From assembly GCF_003966565.1 (NCBI RefSeq), contig NZ_AP018718.1, forward strand, positions 1,550,001 to 1,614,000: a stretch of 64,000 nt of DNA. Direction: 5' to 3'. A model generated the notes under the pieces. It was not told the DNA's origin. It saw only the letters and a program-made list of their open reading frames with translations, and searched no databases. The position numbers and the translations under genes are program-made. Shown here in pieces: positions 20,714 through 30,686 of this stretch (positions within the stretch are counted from its first letter, which is position 1; each line of letters opens with the position of its first letter). The stretch is from Sulfuricystis multivorans (GTDB taxonomy: Bacteria > Pseudomonadota > Gammaproteobacteria > Burkholderiales > Rhodocyclaceae).

Positions 20714-22581
20714 AGCGCATCCATTTCTTCGATTTTCTTGCCCGAGAGCGCGCGCTGCACGCTCTGGTTCATGCGCCGTGCGGCGAATTCCTCGGTCGCT
20801 TTCGAGAGCGCATCCATCGCCGCGTCGATCGCGCGCCGGTCGTCGCCGACCAGCACGCTTTGCAGCCGCGTCAAGCAATTGTCGATCTGCGCGCGCTCGT
20901 CGTCCGAGAGCAGATGGGCGTCTTCCTTGAGCGCCGAGAGCACCGCCTCGACGAGCCGCTGCGCCTCGACCTGTGCTTCGCGCAAGGCGCGGCGGAAGGC
21001 ATCATCAGCGGCATGATTGAAACTTTCCTTCAGCATCGCGGCGATCTCGTCATCCGTCAGGCCGTAGGAGGGCTTCACCTCGATGTGGGACTCGATGCCG
21101 GTCGTCTGCTCGCGCGCCGTCACCGACAGCAAGCCGTCGGCATCGACCTGGAAGGTCACACGCACGCGCGCAGCACCCGCCACCATCGGCGGGATGCCGC
21201 GCAGTTCGAAGCGCGCCAGGCTGCGGCAATCGGAAACCAGCTCGCGTTCGCCTTGCACGACGTGCAGCGCCATCGCGGTCTGGCCGTCCTTGAAGGTCGT
21301 GAAATCCTGCGCGCGCGCGACGGGAATCGTCGAATTGCGCGGGATGATCTTCTCGACCAAGCCCCCCATCGTCTCGAGCCCGAGCGAGAGCGGGATCACG
21401 TCGAGCAACAGCCAGTCGTCACCCGCGGCACGGTTGCCGGCCAACAGGTTCGCCTGGGTGGCCGCGCCGAGCGCGACGACCTTGTCCGGATCGAGATTGT
21501 TGAGCGGCTCGCAGCCGAAGAAATCCTCGACCGCCTTCTGGATCTGCGGCATGCGCGTCGCGCCACCGACCATCACCACCCCCTTGATCTCGTCGGGCGA
21601 CAGGCCCGCGTCGCGCAGCGCCTTGCGCGTCGGCCCCAAGGTCTTGTGCACCAGCGTGCGGGTGATCTCGGTGAAGGTTTCCGAGGTCAGCTTCAGATCG
21701 ACGAACTCACCAGTCGATAGCCGCGCAGTGATCGGCGCCACGCTGTTGAGGGTCAGGAACTCCTTCGCCTCGCGCGCGCGCATCAAGATGAGGCGCGCAT
21801 CCTCGTGCGACAGCGGCGCGAGCTTGGCCTGCTCGATGATCCAGCAAAACACGCGATGGTCGAAATCGTCGCCACCCAGCGCGGAATCGCCGCCGGTGGC
21901 GAGCACCTGGAACACGCCCTTCGAGAGTTTGAGGATCGAGATGTCGAAGGTGCCGCCGCCGAGGTCATACACCGCGTAGATGCCTTCGGAACCATTGTCG
22001 AGCCCGTAGGCGATCGCCGCCGCCGTCGGCTCGTTGAGCAGCCGCAGCACGTTCAAGCCCGCAAGCCGCGCGGCATCCTTGGTCGCTTGGCGCTGGGCGT
22101 CGTCGAAATAGGCCGGCACCGTGATCACCGCGCCGGTGAGCGTTCCACCGAGCGAGGCTTCCGCGCGTTCGCGCAGCACGCGCAGGATCTCCGCCGACAC
22201 TTCGACCGGGCTTTTGACGCCCTGCGCGGTGCGAATCTTCACCATGCCCTCGCCTTCGATGAAGTCGTAAGGCATGCTCTCGACATGCTCGATGTCCTTC
22301 AAACCCCGCCCCATGAAGCGCTTGACGGAGACGATCGTATTCTTCGGATCGGTTGCCTGATGTTGCTGCGCCTCATAGCCGACCTCGATCTTGCCGTCCG
22401 GCGCGTAGCGCACCACGGAAGGCAACAGCGGGCGGCCGAGTTCATCGTTGAGCACGACCGCCATGCCGCTTTTCACGGTGGCGACGAGAGAGTTGGTGGT
22501 ACCCAGGTCGATGCCGACCGCCAGACGGTGTTCATGCGGCGCGGCCGACTGGCCGGGCTCGGAGATTTGCAACAGTGCCAT
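20710..22581 (-). CDS. hscA: Fe-S protein assembly chaperone HscA
   Basis: Specialised Hsp70 that acts with HscB on IscU to release the nascent cluster. It has 623 residues, slightly shorter than DnaK. The ATPase domain shows [14 protein letters not shown] and [13 protein letters not shown], and the substrate domain begins at [20 protein letters not shown]. It lacks the acidic C-terminal EEVKDKK-type tail of DnaK, and its position between hscB and fdx identifies it as HscA. It overlaps fdx by 4 bp. Confidence 0.97.
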   Translation of the reverse strand: MALLQISEPGQSAAPHEHRLAVGIDLGTTNSLVATVKSGMAVVLNDELGRPLLPSVVRYAPDGKIEVGYEAQQHQATDPKNTIVSVKRFMGRGLKDIEHVESMPYDFIEGEGMVKIRTAQGVKSPVEVSAEILRVLRERAEASLGGTLTGAVITVPAYFDDAQRQATKDAARLAGLNVLRLLNEPTAAAIAYGLDNGSEGIYAVYDLGGGTFDISILKLSKGVFQVLATGGDSALGGDDFDHRVFCWIIEQAKLAPLSHEDARLILMRAREAKEFLTLNSVAPITARLSTGEFVDLKLTSETFTEITRTLVHKTLGPTRKALRDAGLSPDEIKGVVMVGGATRMPQIQKAVEDFFGCEPLNNLDPDKVVALGAATQANLLAGNRAAGDDWLLLDVIPLSLGLETMGGLVEKIIPRNSTIPVARAQDFTTFKDGQTAMALHVVQGERELVSDCRSLARFELRGIPPMVAGAARVRVTFQVDADGLLSVTAREQTTGIESHIEVKPSYGLTDDEIAAMLKESFNHAADDAFRRALREAQVEAQRLVEAVLSALKEDAHLLSDDERAQIDNCLTRLQSVLVGDDRRAIDAAMDALSKATEEFAARRMNQSVQRALSGKKIEEMDAL

Positions 22582-22602
22582 TTTGTGCTTGGTGAGTGAG
22601 CT

Positions 22603-23139
22603 TCAGGTTTCCAAAACTTCCAGGGCGTCGCCGATTTCCTGCAGCAGTTTTTCCTGGAACATCAGCTGGCGAACCAGTTCGCCAGCGCGGGCAAGCTCGC
22701 CAGCGTCGAGCGCCGTCTGCAATGCCGCATATTCATCGCGGATCGTGCGCCGCAAGCGGCGGTGGTACTCGTCCAACGTCTCGGTATCGCCGGCAGCTTT
22801 CGCCCCGGCCACCGACTCTCGCAGCTCCATCTGCGCCATCAGGAACTCGACCGGCATCGCCGTGTTCGTTTCCAGGCGCACATCGTGGCCAGCGAGCTCG
22901 AGCAGATAACGCGCCCGCCGCAAAGGATCCTTGAGCGTCAGGTAGGCCTCATTGACGCGCGAGGCCCATTGCATCGCCTGGCGCTTTTCGGCGTCCGAAA
23001 GATGCGCATAGCGGTCGGGATGCACCTTTTCCTGCAGCTCGCGGTAGCGCGCTTCCAGCCGCTCGGCATCGAGCGCCTGGGTGCGCGGCAGCCCGAACAG
23101 CGCGAAGTGGTCCTGGGCCAGATCGAACGATTGGATCAT
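22603..23139 (-). CDS. hscB: Co-chaperone HscB
   Basis: J-domain protein that delivers IscU to HscA. It has 178 residues, with the J-domain HPD at 40-42 ([16 protein letters not shown]). A C-terminal three-helix IscU-binding domain follows, with the LMAQMELRE block conserved in HscB. It overlaps iscA by 4 bp and precedes hscA by 21 bp. Confidence 0.96.
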   Translation of the reverse strand: MIQSFDLAQDHFALFGLPRTQALDAERLEARYRELQEKVHPDRYAHLSDAEKRQAMQWASRVNEAYLTLKDPLRRARYLLELAGHDVRLETNTAMPVEFLMAQMELRESVAGAKAAGDTETLDEYHRRLRRTIRDEYAALQTALDAGELARAGELVRQLMFQEKLLQEIGDALEVLET

Positions 23140-23462
23140 TTAACGTTGAAGCTCTCGCCGCAGCCGCATTGATCCTTGACGTTCGGGTTGTTGAACTTGA
23201 AACCCTCGTTCAACCCTTCCTTCGCGTAATCGAGCTCGGTGCCGTCGAGGTAGGGCAGACTTTTCGGGTCGACCAGCACCTTGACGCCATGACTCTCGAA
23301 GACGATGTCCTCGGGTTCGGCCAGATCGGCGAATTCGAGCTTGTAGGCCATCCCGGAACAGCCGGAGGTTTTCACGCCGAGACGGATGCCGATGCCCTTG
23401 CCGCGCTTGGCAAGAAACCTGGCGACGTGTTGAGCAGCGGCTTCGGAAAGGGTCACGGCCAT
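23136..23462 (-). CDS. iscA: Iron-sulfur carrier IscA
   Basis: A-type Fe-S carrier. Starting at [13 protein letters not shown] the protein has 108 residues, matching the family. The cysteines lie in [14 protein letters not shown] and in the C-terminal DQCGCGESF. An earlier in-frame ATG would add five residues and overlap iscU; the chosen ATG is preferred because GGAG sits 8 bp before it and the N-terminus then matches IscA. The stop overlaps hscB. Confidence 0.95.
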   Translation of the reverse strand: MAVTLSEAAAQHVARFLAKRGKGIGIRLGVKTSGCSGMAYKLEFADLAEPEDIVFESHGVKVLVDPKSLPYLDGTELDYAKEGLNEGFKFNNPNVKDQCGCGESFNVK

Positions 23463-23466
23463 CGCA

Positions 23467-23850
23467 TCACTCCGCATGCTTCTTCTTGTAATCGGCGACC
23501 GCCGCCTTGATCGCGTCCTCGGCGAGGATCGAGCAATGGATCTTCACCGGCGGCAGCGCGAGTTCCTCGGCGATCTGCGTGTTCTTGATCTGCAAGGCCT
23601 CGTCGAGCGTCTTGCCTTTCACCCATTCGGTGACCAACGAGCTCGAGGCGATCGCCGAGCCGCAGCCGTAGGTCTTGAACTTGGCATCTTCGATGATGCC
23701 GTCCTTATTGACCTTGATCTGCAGTTTCATCACGTCGCCGCAGGCCGGCGCGCCGACCATGCCGGTGGCCACCCCCTCCTCGTCCTTCGGAAAGGAGCCG
23801 ACGTTGCGGGGGTTTTCATAGTGATCGAGTACTTTTTCGCTATAAGCCAT
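23467..23850 (-). CDS. iscU: Fe-S cluster scaffold IscU
   Basis: Scaffold on which [2Fe-2S] clusters are built. It has 127 residues (E. coli 128). Ligand cysteines C37 (GAPACGDV), C63 ([11 protein letters not shown]) and C106 ([11 protein letters not shown]) are all present, as is the HscA-recognised LPPVK motif at 99-103. It sits 15 bp after iscS and immediately before iscA in the canonical order. Confidence 0.98.
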   Translation of the reverse strand: MAYSEKVLDHYENPRNVGSFPKDEEGVATGMVGAPACGDVMKLQIKVNKDGIIEDAKFKTYGCGSAIASSSLVTEWVKGKTLDEALQIKNTQIAEELALPPVKIHCSILAEDAIKAAVADYKKKHAE

Positions 23851-23865
23851 GATGGTCCTCCAATA

Positions 23866-25080
23866 TCAATGAGCCGCCCACTGGACGGTGGATAGATCGA
23901 TGCCTTCCAGATGCATCTCCCACAGCGGCGAGAGCTCGCGCAGCTTGCCGATCTTTTCATGCAGGAGCTTGATCGTGAAGTCGATCTCTTCCTCGGTGGT
24001 GAAGCGGCCGAGGGTGAAACGGATCGAGCTGTGCGCCAGTTCATCGGAACGGCCGAGCGCGCGCAGCACGTAGGAAGGCTCCAATGATGCCGAGGTGCAG
24101 GCCGAGCCGGAAGAGACCGCGATGTCCTTGACCGCCATGATCAGCGATTCGCCCTCGACGAAGTTGAAGCTGACATTGAGGTTGTGCGGCACGCGCTGCT
24201 CCATGTCGCCGTTGATGTAGGTCTCTTCGATGTCCATGATGCCCTTGAGCAGCCGATCGCGCAGCATGCGGATGCGCTCGTTCTCACGCGCCATCTCCTC
24301 GCGCGCGATGCGGAAGGCTTCGCCCATGCCGACGATCTGATGGGTCGGCAAGGTGCCGGAGCGCAAGCCCCGCTCGTGGCCGCCGCCGTGCATCTGCGCT
24401 TCTAAGCGCACACGGGGCTTCCTGCGCACATAGAGCGCGCCGATGCCTTTCGGCCCGTAGGTCTTGTGCGCCGAAAACGACATCAAGTCGACTTTCAGCT
24501 TGGCCAGATCGATCGGCATCTTGCCGGTCGCCTGCGCGGCATCGACATGGAAGATCGTGCCGTTGGCGCGGCAGATCTCGCCCAGCTCGGCGATCGGCTG
24601 GATCACGCCGATCTCGTTGTTGACCGCCATCACCGAGGCGACCACGGTGTCTTTCCTCAACGCCTGCTTGAACTGCTCGATGGTGATCAGGCCATTTTCC
24701 TGCGGTTGCAGATAGGTGGCCGTAAAGCCCTGGCGCTCGAGCTCCTTGACGGTATCGAGCACCGCCTTGTGCTCGGTGGCGACGGTGAGGATGTGCTTGC
24801 CTTTGGTCTCGGCATAGAAATGCGCCGCCCCTTTGAGCGCCAGGTTGTTCGATTCGGTCGCCCCCGATGTCCAGATGATCTCCTTCGGGTCGGCATTGAC
24901 GAGCGCGGCCACCTGCTCGCGCGCCTCCTCGACGGCCTTTTCCGCCTCCCAGCCGTAGGCGTGGGAGCGCGAGGCGGGGTTGCCGAATTTCTCGGTCAGA
25001 TAGGGGATCATCTTTTCCGCGACGCGGGGATCGACCGGCGTGGTCGCCGAATAGTCGAGGTAAATGGGCAGCTTCAGCAT
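23866..25080 (-). CDS. iscS: Cysteine desulfurase IscS
   Basis: PLP enzyme that mobilises sulfur from cysteine for Fe-S clusters and tRNA thiolation. It has 404 residues, exactly the family length, and starts [20 protein letters not shown]. The PLP lysine lies in [14 protein letters not shown]. The active-site cysteine loop reads [21 protein letters not shown]. The C-terminus ends [14 protein letters not shown], matching canonical IscS (conserved WxxH end). It directly precedes iscU. A second, more divergent cysteine desulfurase lies just upstream. Confidence 0.98.
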   Translation of the reverse strand: MLKLPIYLDYSATTPVDPRVAEKMIPYLTEKFGNPASRSHAYGWEAEKAVEEAREQVAALVNADPKEIIWTSGATESNNLALKGAAHFYAETKGKHILTVATEHKAVLDTVKELERQGFTATYLQPQENGLITIEQFKQALRKDTVVASVMAVNNEIGVIQPIAELGEICRANGTIFHVDAAQATGKMPIDLAKLKVDLMSFSAHKTYGPKGIGALYVRRKPRVRLEAQMHGGGHERGLRSGTLPTHQIVGMGEAFRIAREEMARENERIRMLRDRLLKGIMDIEETYINGDMEQRVPHNLNVSFNFVEGESLIMAVKDIAVSSGSACTSASLEPSYVLRALGRSDELAHSSIRFTLGRFTTEEEIDFTIKLLHEKIGKLRELSPLWEMHLEGIDLSTVQWAAH

Positions 25081-25096
25081 ATCGGGAATCTCCGGT

Positions 25097-26266
<1,170 letters not shown>

Positions 26267-26277
26267 GGCGTTGGCAA

Positions 26278-26766
26278 TCAGGCAGTGGCAAGCGGGGCGA
26301 CGCGTCTTCCAGCAGTGGTCTTGGCGAGCCGGACGGGTCGCACGTCGTCGGCGCAGCCGGCCAGATTCTGCTGGCGCACCAGATCATCGAGGCTCACCGA
26401 GCTCAAGTATTCGTACATGCGCGCATTCAGGCTCATCCACAGATCGTGCGTCATGCACGGATGATCGTCGTGACAATTGCCCCTGCCGCCGCAGTTGGTG
26501 GCATCGAGCGGCTCATCGACGGCGCTGATGATGTCGGCTACCGAGATGGCCGCCAGCGGCTTGGCGAGCGTGTAACCGCCTCCCGGACCACGCGTGCTCG
26601 CCACCAGATGGTTGCGGCGCAGCTTGCCGAACAGTTGTTCGAGATAGGAAAGGGAAATCTTCTGGCGCTCGGCGATGCCGGCCAGCGTGACGGGACCGGC
26701 ATGCTGGCGCAGCGCCACATCGATCATCGCCGTCACGGCAAAACGTCCTTTGGTCGTCAGTCTCAT
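26278..26766 (-). CDS. iscR: Fe-S cluster regulator IscR
   Basis: Rrf2-family [2Fe-2S] repressor that reports cluster status and controls its own operon. It has 162 residues, starting MRLTTKGRFAVTAMIDVAL, with an N-terminal winged helix (SLSYLEQLFGKLRRNHLVASTRGPGGGY). Cluster cysteines C92, C98 and C104 (NCGGRGNCHDDHPC) are at the same positions as in E. coli. A matching promoter with a type-1-like IscR site lies upstream, and a very similar site precedes cysE. Confidence 0.97.
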   Translation of the reverse strand: MRLTTKGRFAVTAMIDVALRQHAGPVTLAGIAERQKISLSYLEQLFGKLRRNHLVASTRGPGGGYTLAKPLAAISVADIISAVDEPLDATNCGGRGNCHDDHPCMTHDLWMSLNARMYEYLSSVSLDDLVRQQNLAGCADDVRPVRLAKTTAGRRVAPLATA

Positions 26767-26824
26767 GGGAATACCTCGTCAGGATCGCGCGTTCGGAATA
26801 TCGGCCATTCGGACCGATGGCTAG

Positions 26825-26858
26825 AAGATATAGTTCCCGATAAAAATAGTCAAGTATT
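26825..26858 (-). promoter_or_regulatory. iscR promoter with type-1-like IscR site
   Basis: On the minus strand TTGACT (plus 26848-26853) is followed 17 bp later by TATCTT (26825-26830). The sequence ATACTTGACT-6 bp-ATCGGGA resembles the type-1 IscR site and covers the -35 region, as expected for autorepression. The same TTGAC-7 bp-ATCGGGA arrangement occurs before cysE. Confidence 0.65.
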
Positions 26859-27611
26859 TCAATCGACGATTTTCGACAAACGGTTGGGATCGAACTTGTC
26901 GGCGGTGGCGACATCGTCTTCGAGTGACACGCCAGCCCGTTCGATCGACTTGAGCAACGCATCGATGCGCCGGTCGGTCTCGACTGCATGGTCGAGCAGG
27001 CCGTGGATCGCCAGCGCGATCGGATCGTCTTCGTTACGTGTCACGGCATAGGCGGAAAAGCCGAGGTTTTCGGCCTTTTCCTGGCGCAGCTGCGCTTGCC
27101 CCGGCTCAATGATGCGCGCCGGAATACCCACCGCCGTCGCGCCGGACGGCACCTCGCGCACCACGACGGCGTTCGAGCCGATCTTCGCCCCGGCGCCGAC
27201 CGTGATCGGCCCGAGCACCTTCGCGCCGGCGCCGATGACGACCCCTTTCTCCAGCGTCGGATGACGCTTGCCCTTGTTCCATGAGGTGCCGCCCAGCGTC
27301 ACGCCGTGGTAGAGGGTGCAATCATCGCCGATCACCGCGGTCTCACCGATCACCACGCCCATGCCGTGGTCGATGAAAACCCGGCGGCCGATCTTCGCGC
27401 CCGGATGGATCTCGATACCGGTGAGAAAACGCGTGAAATGTGAGACCAGCCGCGCCAGCCAGCGCAAGCCGTGATTCCACAGCCAATGCGCCAGACGATG
27501 CAGCAGCAGGGCATGAAAGCCCGGGTAGCAGGTCAGCACCTCCCACGTCGAACGGGCAGCGGGATCGCGTTCGAAAACGCAGGCGATGTCTTCGCGCAGG
27601 CGGGCAAACAT
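26859..27611 (-). CDS. cysE: Serine O-acetyltransferase
   Basis: Makes O-acetylserine from serine and acetyl-CoA, the first committed step of cysteine synthesis. It has 250 residues. After an N-terminal helical part ([21 protein letters not shown]) comes a left-handed beta-helix of hexapeptide repeats with [42 protein letters not shown] and the [18 protein letters not shown] block. It is upstream of iscR and has its own sigma70-like promoter overlapped by an IscR-type site. That links cysteine supply to Fe-S demand. Confidence 0.96.
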   Translation of the reverse strand: MFARLREDIACVFERDPAARSTWEVLTCYPGFHALLLHRLAHWLWNHGLRWLARLVSHFTRFLTGIEIHPGAKIGRRVFIDHGMGVVIGETAVIGDDCTLYHGVTLGGTSWNKGKRHPTLEKGVVIGAGAKVLGPITVGAGAKIGSNAVVVREVPSGATAVGIPARIIEPGQAQLRQEKAENLGFSAYAVTRNEDDPIALAIHGLLDHAVETDRRIDALLKSIERAGVSLEDDVATADKFDPNRLSKIVD

Positions 27612-27641
27612 GATCGATAAAGTCTTATGAGTTTTGGGGGA

Positions 27642-27673
27642 ATTCTAGAAATCCCGATTACATCGGTCAACTT
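27642..27673 (-). promoter_or_regulatory. cysE promoter with IscR-like site
   Basis: On the minus strand TTGACC (plus 27665-27670), a 17-bp spacer and TAGAAT (27642-27647) form a strong sigma70-type promoter. The sequence TTGACC-6 bp-ATCGGGA repeats the layout of the iscR site with identical spacing, suggesting IscR control of cysE. Confidence 0.6.
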
Positions 27674-27692
27674 AAGTTCGTTGATGGCGATA

Positions 27693-28484
27693 TCAAGCGC
27701 TCTCACGGTATCGCTTGCCGGTCGGCTGACGGCAAGAGGTCAGCAGTCCGCGCAGGATGTTGACCTCTTCTCTTTCCAGCCCGGCGCGCGCGAACAATCG
27801 CCGCAGGCGCAGCATCAGCCTTCCAGGTCTTTCCGGGTCGAGAAAGCCGCTTTTGATGGCCATGCCTTCGATCTGCGCGAGCAACCCCTCGATCTCCTCG
27901 TGGGTCGCCAGCATCCTGGCAGGCGTAAAACTCGGCGCTGGCGCGACGGCACCCGCAGAGGTAGCGATGGCCAAGCGTAGCTCGTAACAGAGCACCTGCA
28001 CCGCCGCGGCGAGATTGAGCGACGAATAGGCCGGATTGGCAGGAATCATCGCCCAGCGGTTGCAATAGGCGAACTCCTCGTTCGACAAGCCAGTGGTTTC
28101 ATTGCCGAAGACGAGAGCCACTTCGGCAGCCGCAACAGCCTGCTGCGCCAACTCGACAGCCCCCTCACGCGCCCAGCAGGGCGCGGTGGCCAAATCACGC
28201 CGACGCGAGGTCAGCGCCAGGGCGAGGGTCACGCCTTCGAGCGCCGCAGGCAAAGAATCCACCACCTGCACCGCCGCCAGCACATCAACCGCGCCAGAGG
28301 CCATCGCCTCCGCCTCAGGGGCCGGAAATACCTTCGGCGCGACGAGCACGAGTCGGCCGAAACCCATCGTCTTCATCGCTCGCGCGGCCGCACCGATGTT
28401 GCCCGGATGGCTGGGCCGCACCAGCACGATGCGCACGCGCCCGAAAGCGTCCGACGCCGTAAGGTCCGAAGGATTAGAATTCAC
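27693..28484 (-). CDS. trmJ: tRNA (cytidine/uridine-2'-O-)-methyltransferase TrmJ
   Basis: SPOUT-class enzyme that 2'-O-methylates position 32 of tRNAs. It has 263 residues. The N-terminal SPOUT domain shows [23 protein letters not shown] and the AdoMet knot blocks [14 protein letters not shown] and [24 protein letters not shown]. The C-terminal arm carries the Glu-rich [11 protein letters not shown] helix and [21 protein letters not shown]. Residues 178-185 (GAVAPAPS), in the linker before that arm, are coded by an inverted copy of the dispersed repeat. Only 26 bp separate it from divergent suhB. Confidence 0.93.
   Translation of the reverse strand: MNSNPSDLTASDAFGRVRIVLVRPSHPGNIGAAARAMKTMGFGRLVLVAPKVFPAPEAEAMASGAVDVLAAVQVVDSLPAALEGVTLALALTSRRRDLATAPCWAREGAVELAQQAVAAAEVALVFGNETTGLSNEEFAYCNRWAMIPANPAYSSLNLAAAVQVLCYELRLAIATSAGAVAPAPSFTPARMLATHEEIEGLLAQIEGMAIKSGFLDPERPGRLMLRLRRLFARAGLEREEVNILRGLLTSCRQPTGKRYRESA
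27932..27951 (+). repeat. Dispersed repeat, copy in trmJ
   Basis: TCGGCGCTGGCGCGACGGCA preceded by GTAAAAC; antisense to trmJ, which therefore reads AVAPAPSF. Confidence 0.8.
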
Positions 28485-28510
28485 GCAGTTACTTTCGACA
28501 AGCCCAAGCC

Positions 28511-29317
28511 ATGCATCCCATGCTCAACACGGCCGTCAAGGCCGCCCGCCGCGCCGGCCACATCATCGGCCGCGCCAGCCTCGACCTCGGTCAGATCAAG
28601 GTCGGACTCAAACGACAGAACGATTTCGTCACCGAAGTAGACCGCGCCGCCGAGGCCGCGATCATCGAAATCCTGCGCGAAGTCTATCCGAGCCACGCGA
28701 TCCTCGCCGAGGAATCCGGGCACAGCGACCATCCCGCCGATGCCGAATACCAGTGGATCATCGACCCGCTCGACGGCACCACCAACTTCATCCACGGCTT
28801 TCCGCAATACGCGGTGTCGCTCGCGCTGGCGCACAAGGGCGTGCTGACCCATGCGGTGGTCTTCGACCCGAACCGCAACGAGCTGTTTACCGCCAGCAAA
28901 GGCGCCGGCGCCTTCCTCAACGACAAGCGCATCCGCGTCAGCCGCTGTGCCAAACTCGAAGAAGCGCTCATCGGTACCGGCTTCCCCTACCGCATGTTCG
29001 ACCACGCCGACGTCTACCTCGCCATCTTCAAGGAAATGACACGCCGCTCGGCGGGCGTGCGCCGTCCTGGCGCCGCTTCGCTCGATCTCGCCTGGCTTGC
29101 CGCCGGCCGCATCGACGGTTTTTGGGAATTCGGCCTCTCACCCTGGGACATGGCCGCCGGCGCACTCCTCATCCTCGAAGCCGGTGGCCTCGTCAGCGAT
29201 CTGTCCGGCGAAGGCAACTATCTCAAGACCGGCAACATCGTCGCCGGCACGCCGAAAGTCTTCAGCCAGCTCCTGATGGCCATCCAACCGCATCGCACGG
29301 CGCAGCTGCAAGCCTAG
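28511..29317 (+). CDS. suhB: Inositol-1-monophosphatase family protein (SuhB)
   Basis: Mg2+-dependent sugar phosphatase; in E. coli SuhB also joins rRNA antitermination complexes. It has 268 residues. Signature blocks are [43 protein letters not shown] and [19 protein letters not shown]-like ([18 protein letters not shown]). Typical length and start ([16 protein letters not shown]). It is divergent from trmJ with a very short spacer, so the two promoters must extend into each other's 5' ends; TAGAAT at 28475-28480 is a possible -10. Confidence 0.94.
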   Translation: MHPMLNTAVKAARRAGHIIGRASLDLGQIKVGLKRQNDFVTEVDRAAEAAIIEILREVYPSHAILAEESGHSDHPADAEYQWIIDPLDGTTNFIHGFPQYAVSLALAHKGVLTHAVVFDPNRNELFTASKGAGAFLNDKRIRVSRCAKLEEALIGTGFPYRMFDHADVYLAIFKEMTRRSAGVRRPGAASLDLAWLAAGRIDGFWEFGLSPWDMAAGALLILEAGGLVSDLSGEGNYLKTGNIVAGTPKVFSQLLMAIQPHRTAQLQA

Positions 29318-29398
29318 CCGCAACGATGTATTATTCCGTTAGTCATAGAAAAGCCGCGCGGCCAGAAGCGGCAATGTGACGAACGGGAGGAAACGAGG

Positions 29399-30418
29399 AT
29401 GGAGTATCACGACACCATCGAACAAAGCGCCGAATATCTGCGCATGGCGCTGCCGTTGATGACGAAGCAGGCGGCCGCCCTGCATCCGATCAGTTATGCG
29501 ATCTGGTACGAATACGTCGCCGGCATCAATCCACCGCTACGTCAGCGCATCGACGAGCTGATACACGACGGCCGGGTGCTCGACGAGGCGATGGTGCAAC
29601 AGCTCTACCGCGACCACATCGCCGAGATCGACGAAGCGATCGCCCGCCGCGTCAGCCAGGGTTTCGACAAGGTGATGCAAGACATCGATGCTTCGACCAC
29701 CCAAGCGGCCGCGCAAACGAAAGAATTCGGCGCCACGCTGGAACGTTGGTCCGCCGACGTGGCCGCCGGCAAAAGCGATGCCATCAGCCTCTCGGCCATC
29801 GGCGAGGTGCTCCATCGTTCGCAGGACTTGCGACAGATCGTCGCTGCACTGCAAGCGGATCTCGCCGTCAGCCGAAGCGAAATCGAACAGCTGCGCAAGG
29901 AAGTCAGCCGCGCCCGTGAAGAAGCGATGATCGATGGCCTGACCGGACTCGCGAACCGCCGCGGCTTCGATGCCAAACTCGCCGCCTGCCTGGCCGAGAC
30001 ACCGGGCGAAGCAGTCGGGCCCAGCCTGTTGATGGCCGACATCGACCACTTCAAGCGCATCAACGACAATTTCGGCCATCTGTTCGGCGACAAAGTCATC
30101 CGCAACATCGCGACGATCCTGCGCGACAACGTCAAAGGTCAGGATCTGGCGGCACGCTATGGCGGCGAAGAATTCGTCGTGCTACTGCGTGACACACCGC
30201 TCGCGGGTGCGCTAACACTCGCGGAGAAAATCCGTCGCATCGTCGAGAACAGCCGCATCAAACGCATCGGCAGCGATGAAGTCGTCAGCAACCTGACGAT
30301 CTCGATCGGCGTCGCCTGCCGCGAGCCCGGCGAAAGCGCCGAGACCTTGATCGGCCGCGCCGATGCGGCGCTGTACCAATCCAAGCAGTCCGGCCGCAAC
30401 CGCGTCAGCGCCGCATAA
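29399..30418 (+). CDS. GGDEF-domain diguanylate cyclase
   Basis: Probable c-di-GMP synthase of 339 residues. The first 170 residues are a soluble, mostly helical domain (ISYAIWYEYVAGINPPLRQRID, later a coiled coil SRSEIEQLRKEVSRAREEA) without membrane segments, so it is cytoplasmic. The catalytic GGDEF domain begins at DGLTGLANRRGFD, and the active-site motif is GGEEF at 255-259. The product-inhibition I-site position five residues before it reads KGQD (246-249) instead of RxxD, so feedback inhibition may be weak. It precedes the tRNA-Gly gene. c-di-GMP could act on the polysaccharide region downstream, but that is inference. Confidence 0.92.
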   Translation: MEYHDTIEQSAEYLRMALPLMTKQAAALHPISYAIWYEYVAGINPPLRQRIDELIHDGRVLDEAMVQQLYRDHIAEIDEAIARRVSQGFDKVMQDIDASTTQAAAQTKEFGATLERWSADVAAGKSDAISLSAIGEVLHRSQDLRQIVAALQADLAVSRSEIEQLRKEVSRAREEAMIDGLTGLANRRGFDAKLAACLAETPGEAVGPSLLMADIDHFKRINDNFGHLFGDKVIRNIATILRDNVKGQDLAARYGGEEFVVLLRDTPLAGALTLAEKIRRIVENSRIKRIGSDEVVSNLTISIGVACREPGESAETLIGRADAALYQSKQSGRNRVSAA

Positions 30419-30432
30419 GTTACGCTTTGTCG

Positions 30433-30460
30433 TTGACACGGCCGGATTCGTTGGTAGAAT
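30433..30460 (+). promoter_or_regulatory. tRNA-Gly promoter
   Basis: TTGACA (30433-30438), a 16-bp spacer and TAGAAT (30455-30460) form a near-consensus sigma70 promoter ending 12 bp before the tRNA-Gly gene. Confidence 0.8.
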
Positions 30461-30472
30461 GCGCCGCTCGTT

Positions 30473-30548
30473 GCGGGAGTAGCTCAGTTGGTAGAGCGCA
30501 ACCTTGCCAAGGTTGAGGTCGCGAGTTCGAGACTCGTCTCCCGCTCCA
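30473..30548 (+). tRNA. tRNA-Gly (anticodon GCC)
   Basis: A 76-nt cloverleaf. The acceptor GCGGGAG pairs with CTCCCGC, followed by T and an encoded CCA. The D-arm is GCTCAGTTGGTAGAGC, the anticodon loop TTGCCAA with GCC at 30506-30508, and the T-loop GTTCGAG. A good promoter and a terminator flank it. Confidence 0.97.
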
Positions 30549-30555
30549 AAATTTC

Positions 30556-30581
30556 GGGGAAAGCACTTGCTTTCCCCTTTT
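30556..30581 (+). terminator. Rho-independent terminator after tRNA-Gly
   Basis: GGGGAAAGC and GCTTTCCCC form a 9-bp stem with an ACTT loop, followed by TTTT. It ends the tRNA-Gly transcript before tRNA-Cys. Confidence 0.85.
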
Positions 30582-30612
30582 CGATTCAGCCTGGTGTATC
30601 TTTGCAGGCCAC

Positions 30613-30686
30613 GGCGCGGTAGCAAAGCGGTTATGCACCGGATTGCAAATCCGAGTAGGTCGGTTCGACTCCGGCCCGCGCCTCCA
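30613..30686 (+). tRNA. tRNA-Cys (anticodon GCA)
   Basis: A 74-nt cloverleaf. The acceptor GGCGCGG pairs with CCGCGCC, followed by T and an encoded CCA. The anticodon is GCA at 30645-30647 in the loop of GGATTGCAAATCC. The T-arm has GGTTCGACTCC. Its 3' two-thirds are overlapped, on the opposite strand, by the end of the M20 amidohydrolase reading frame. Confidence 0.96.
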
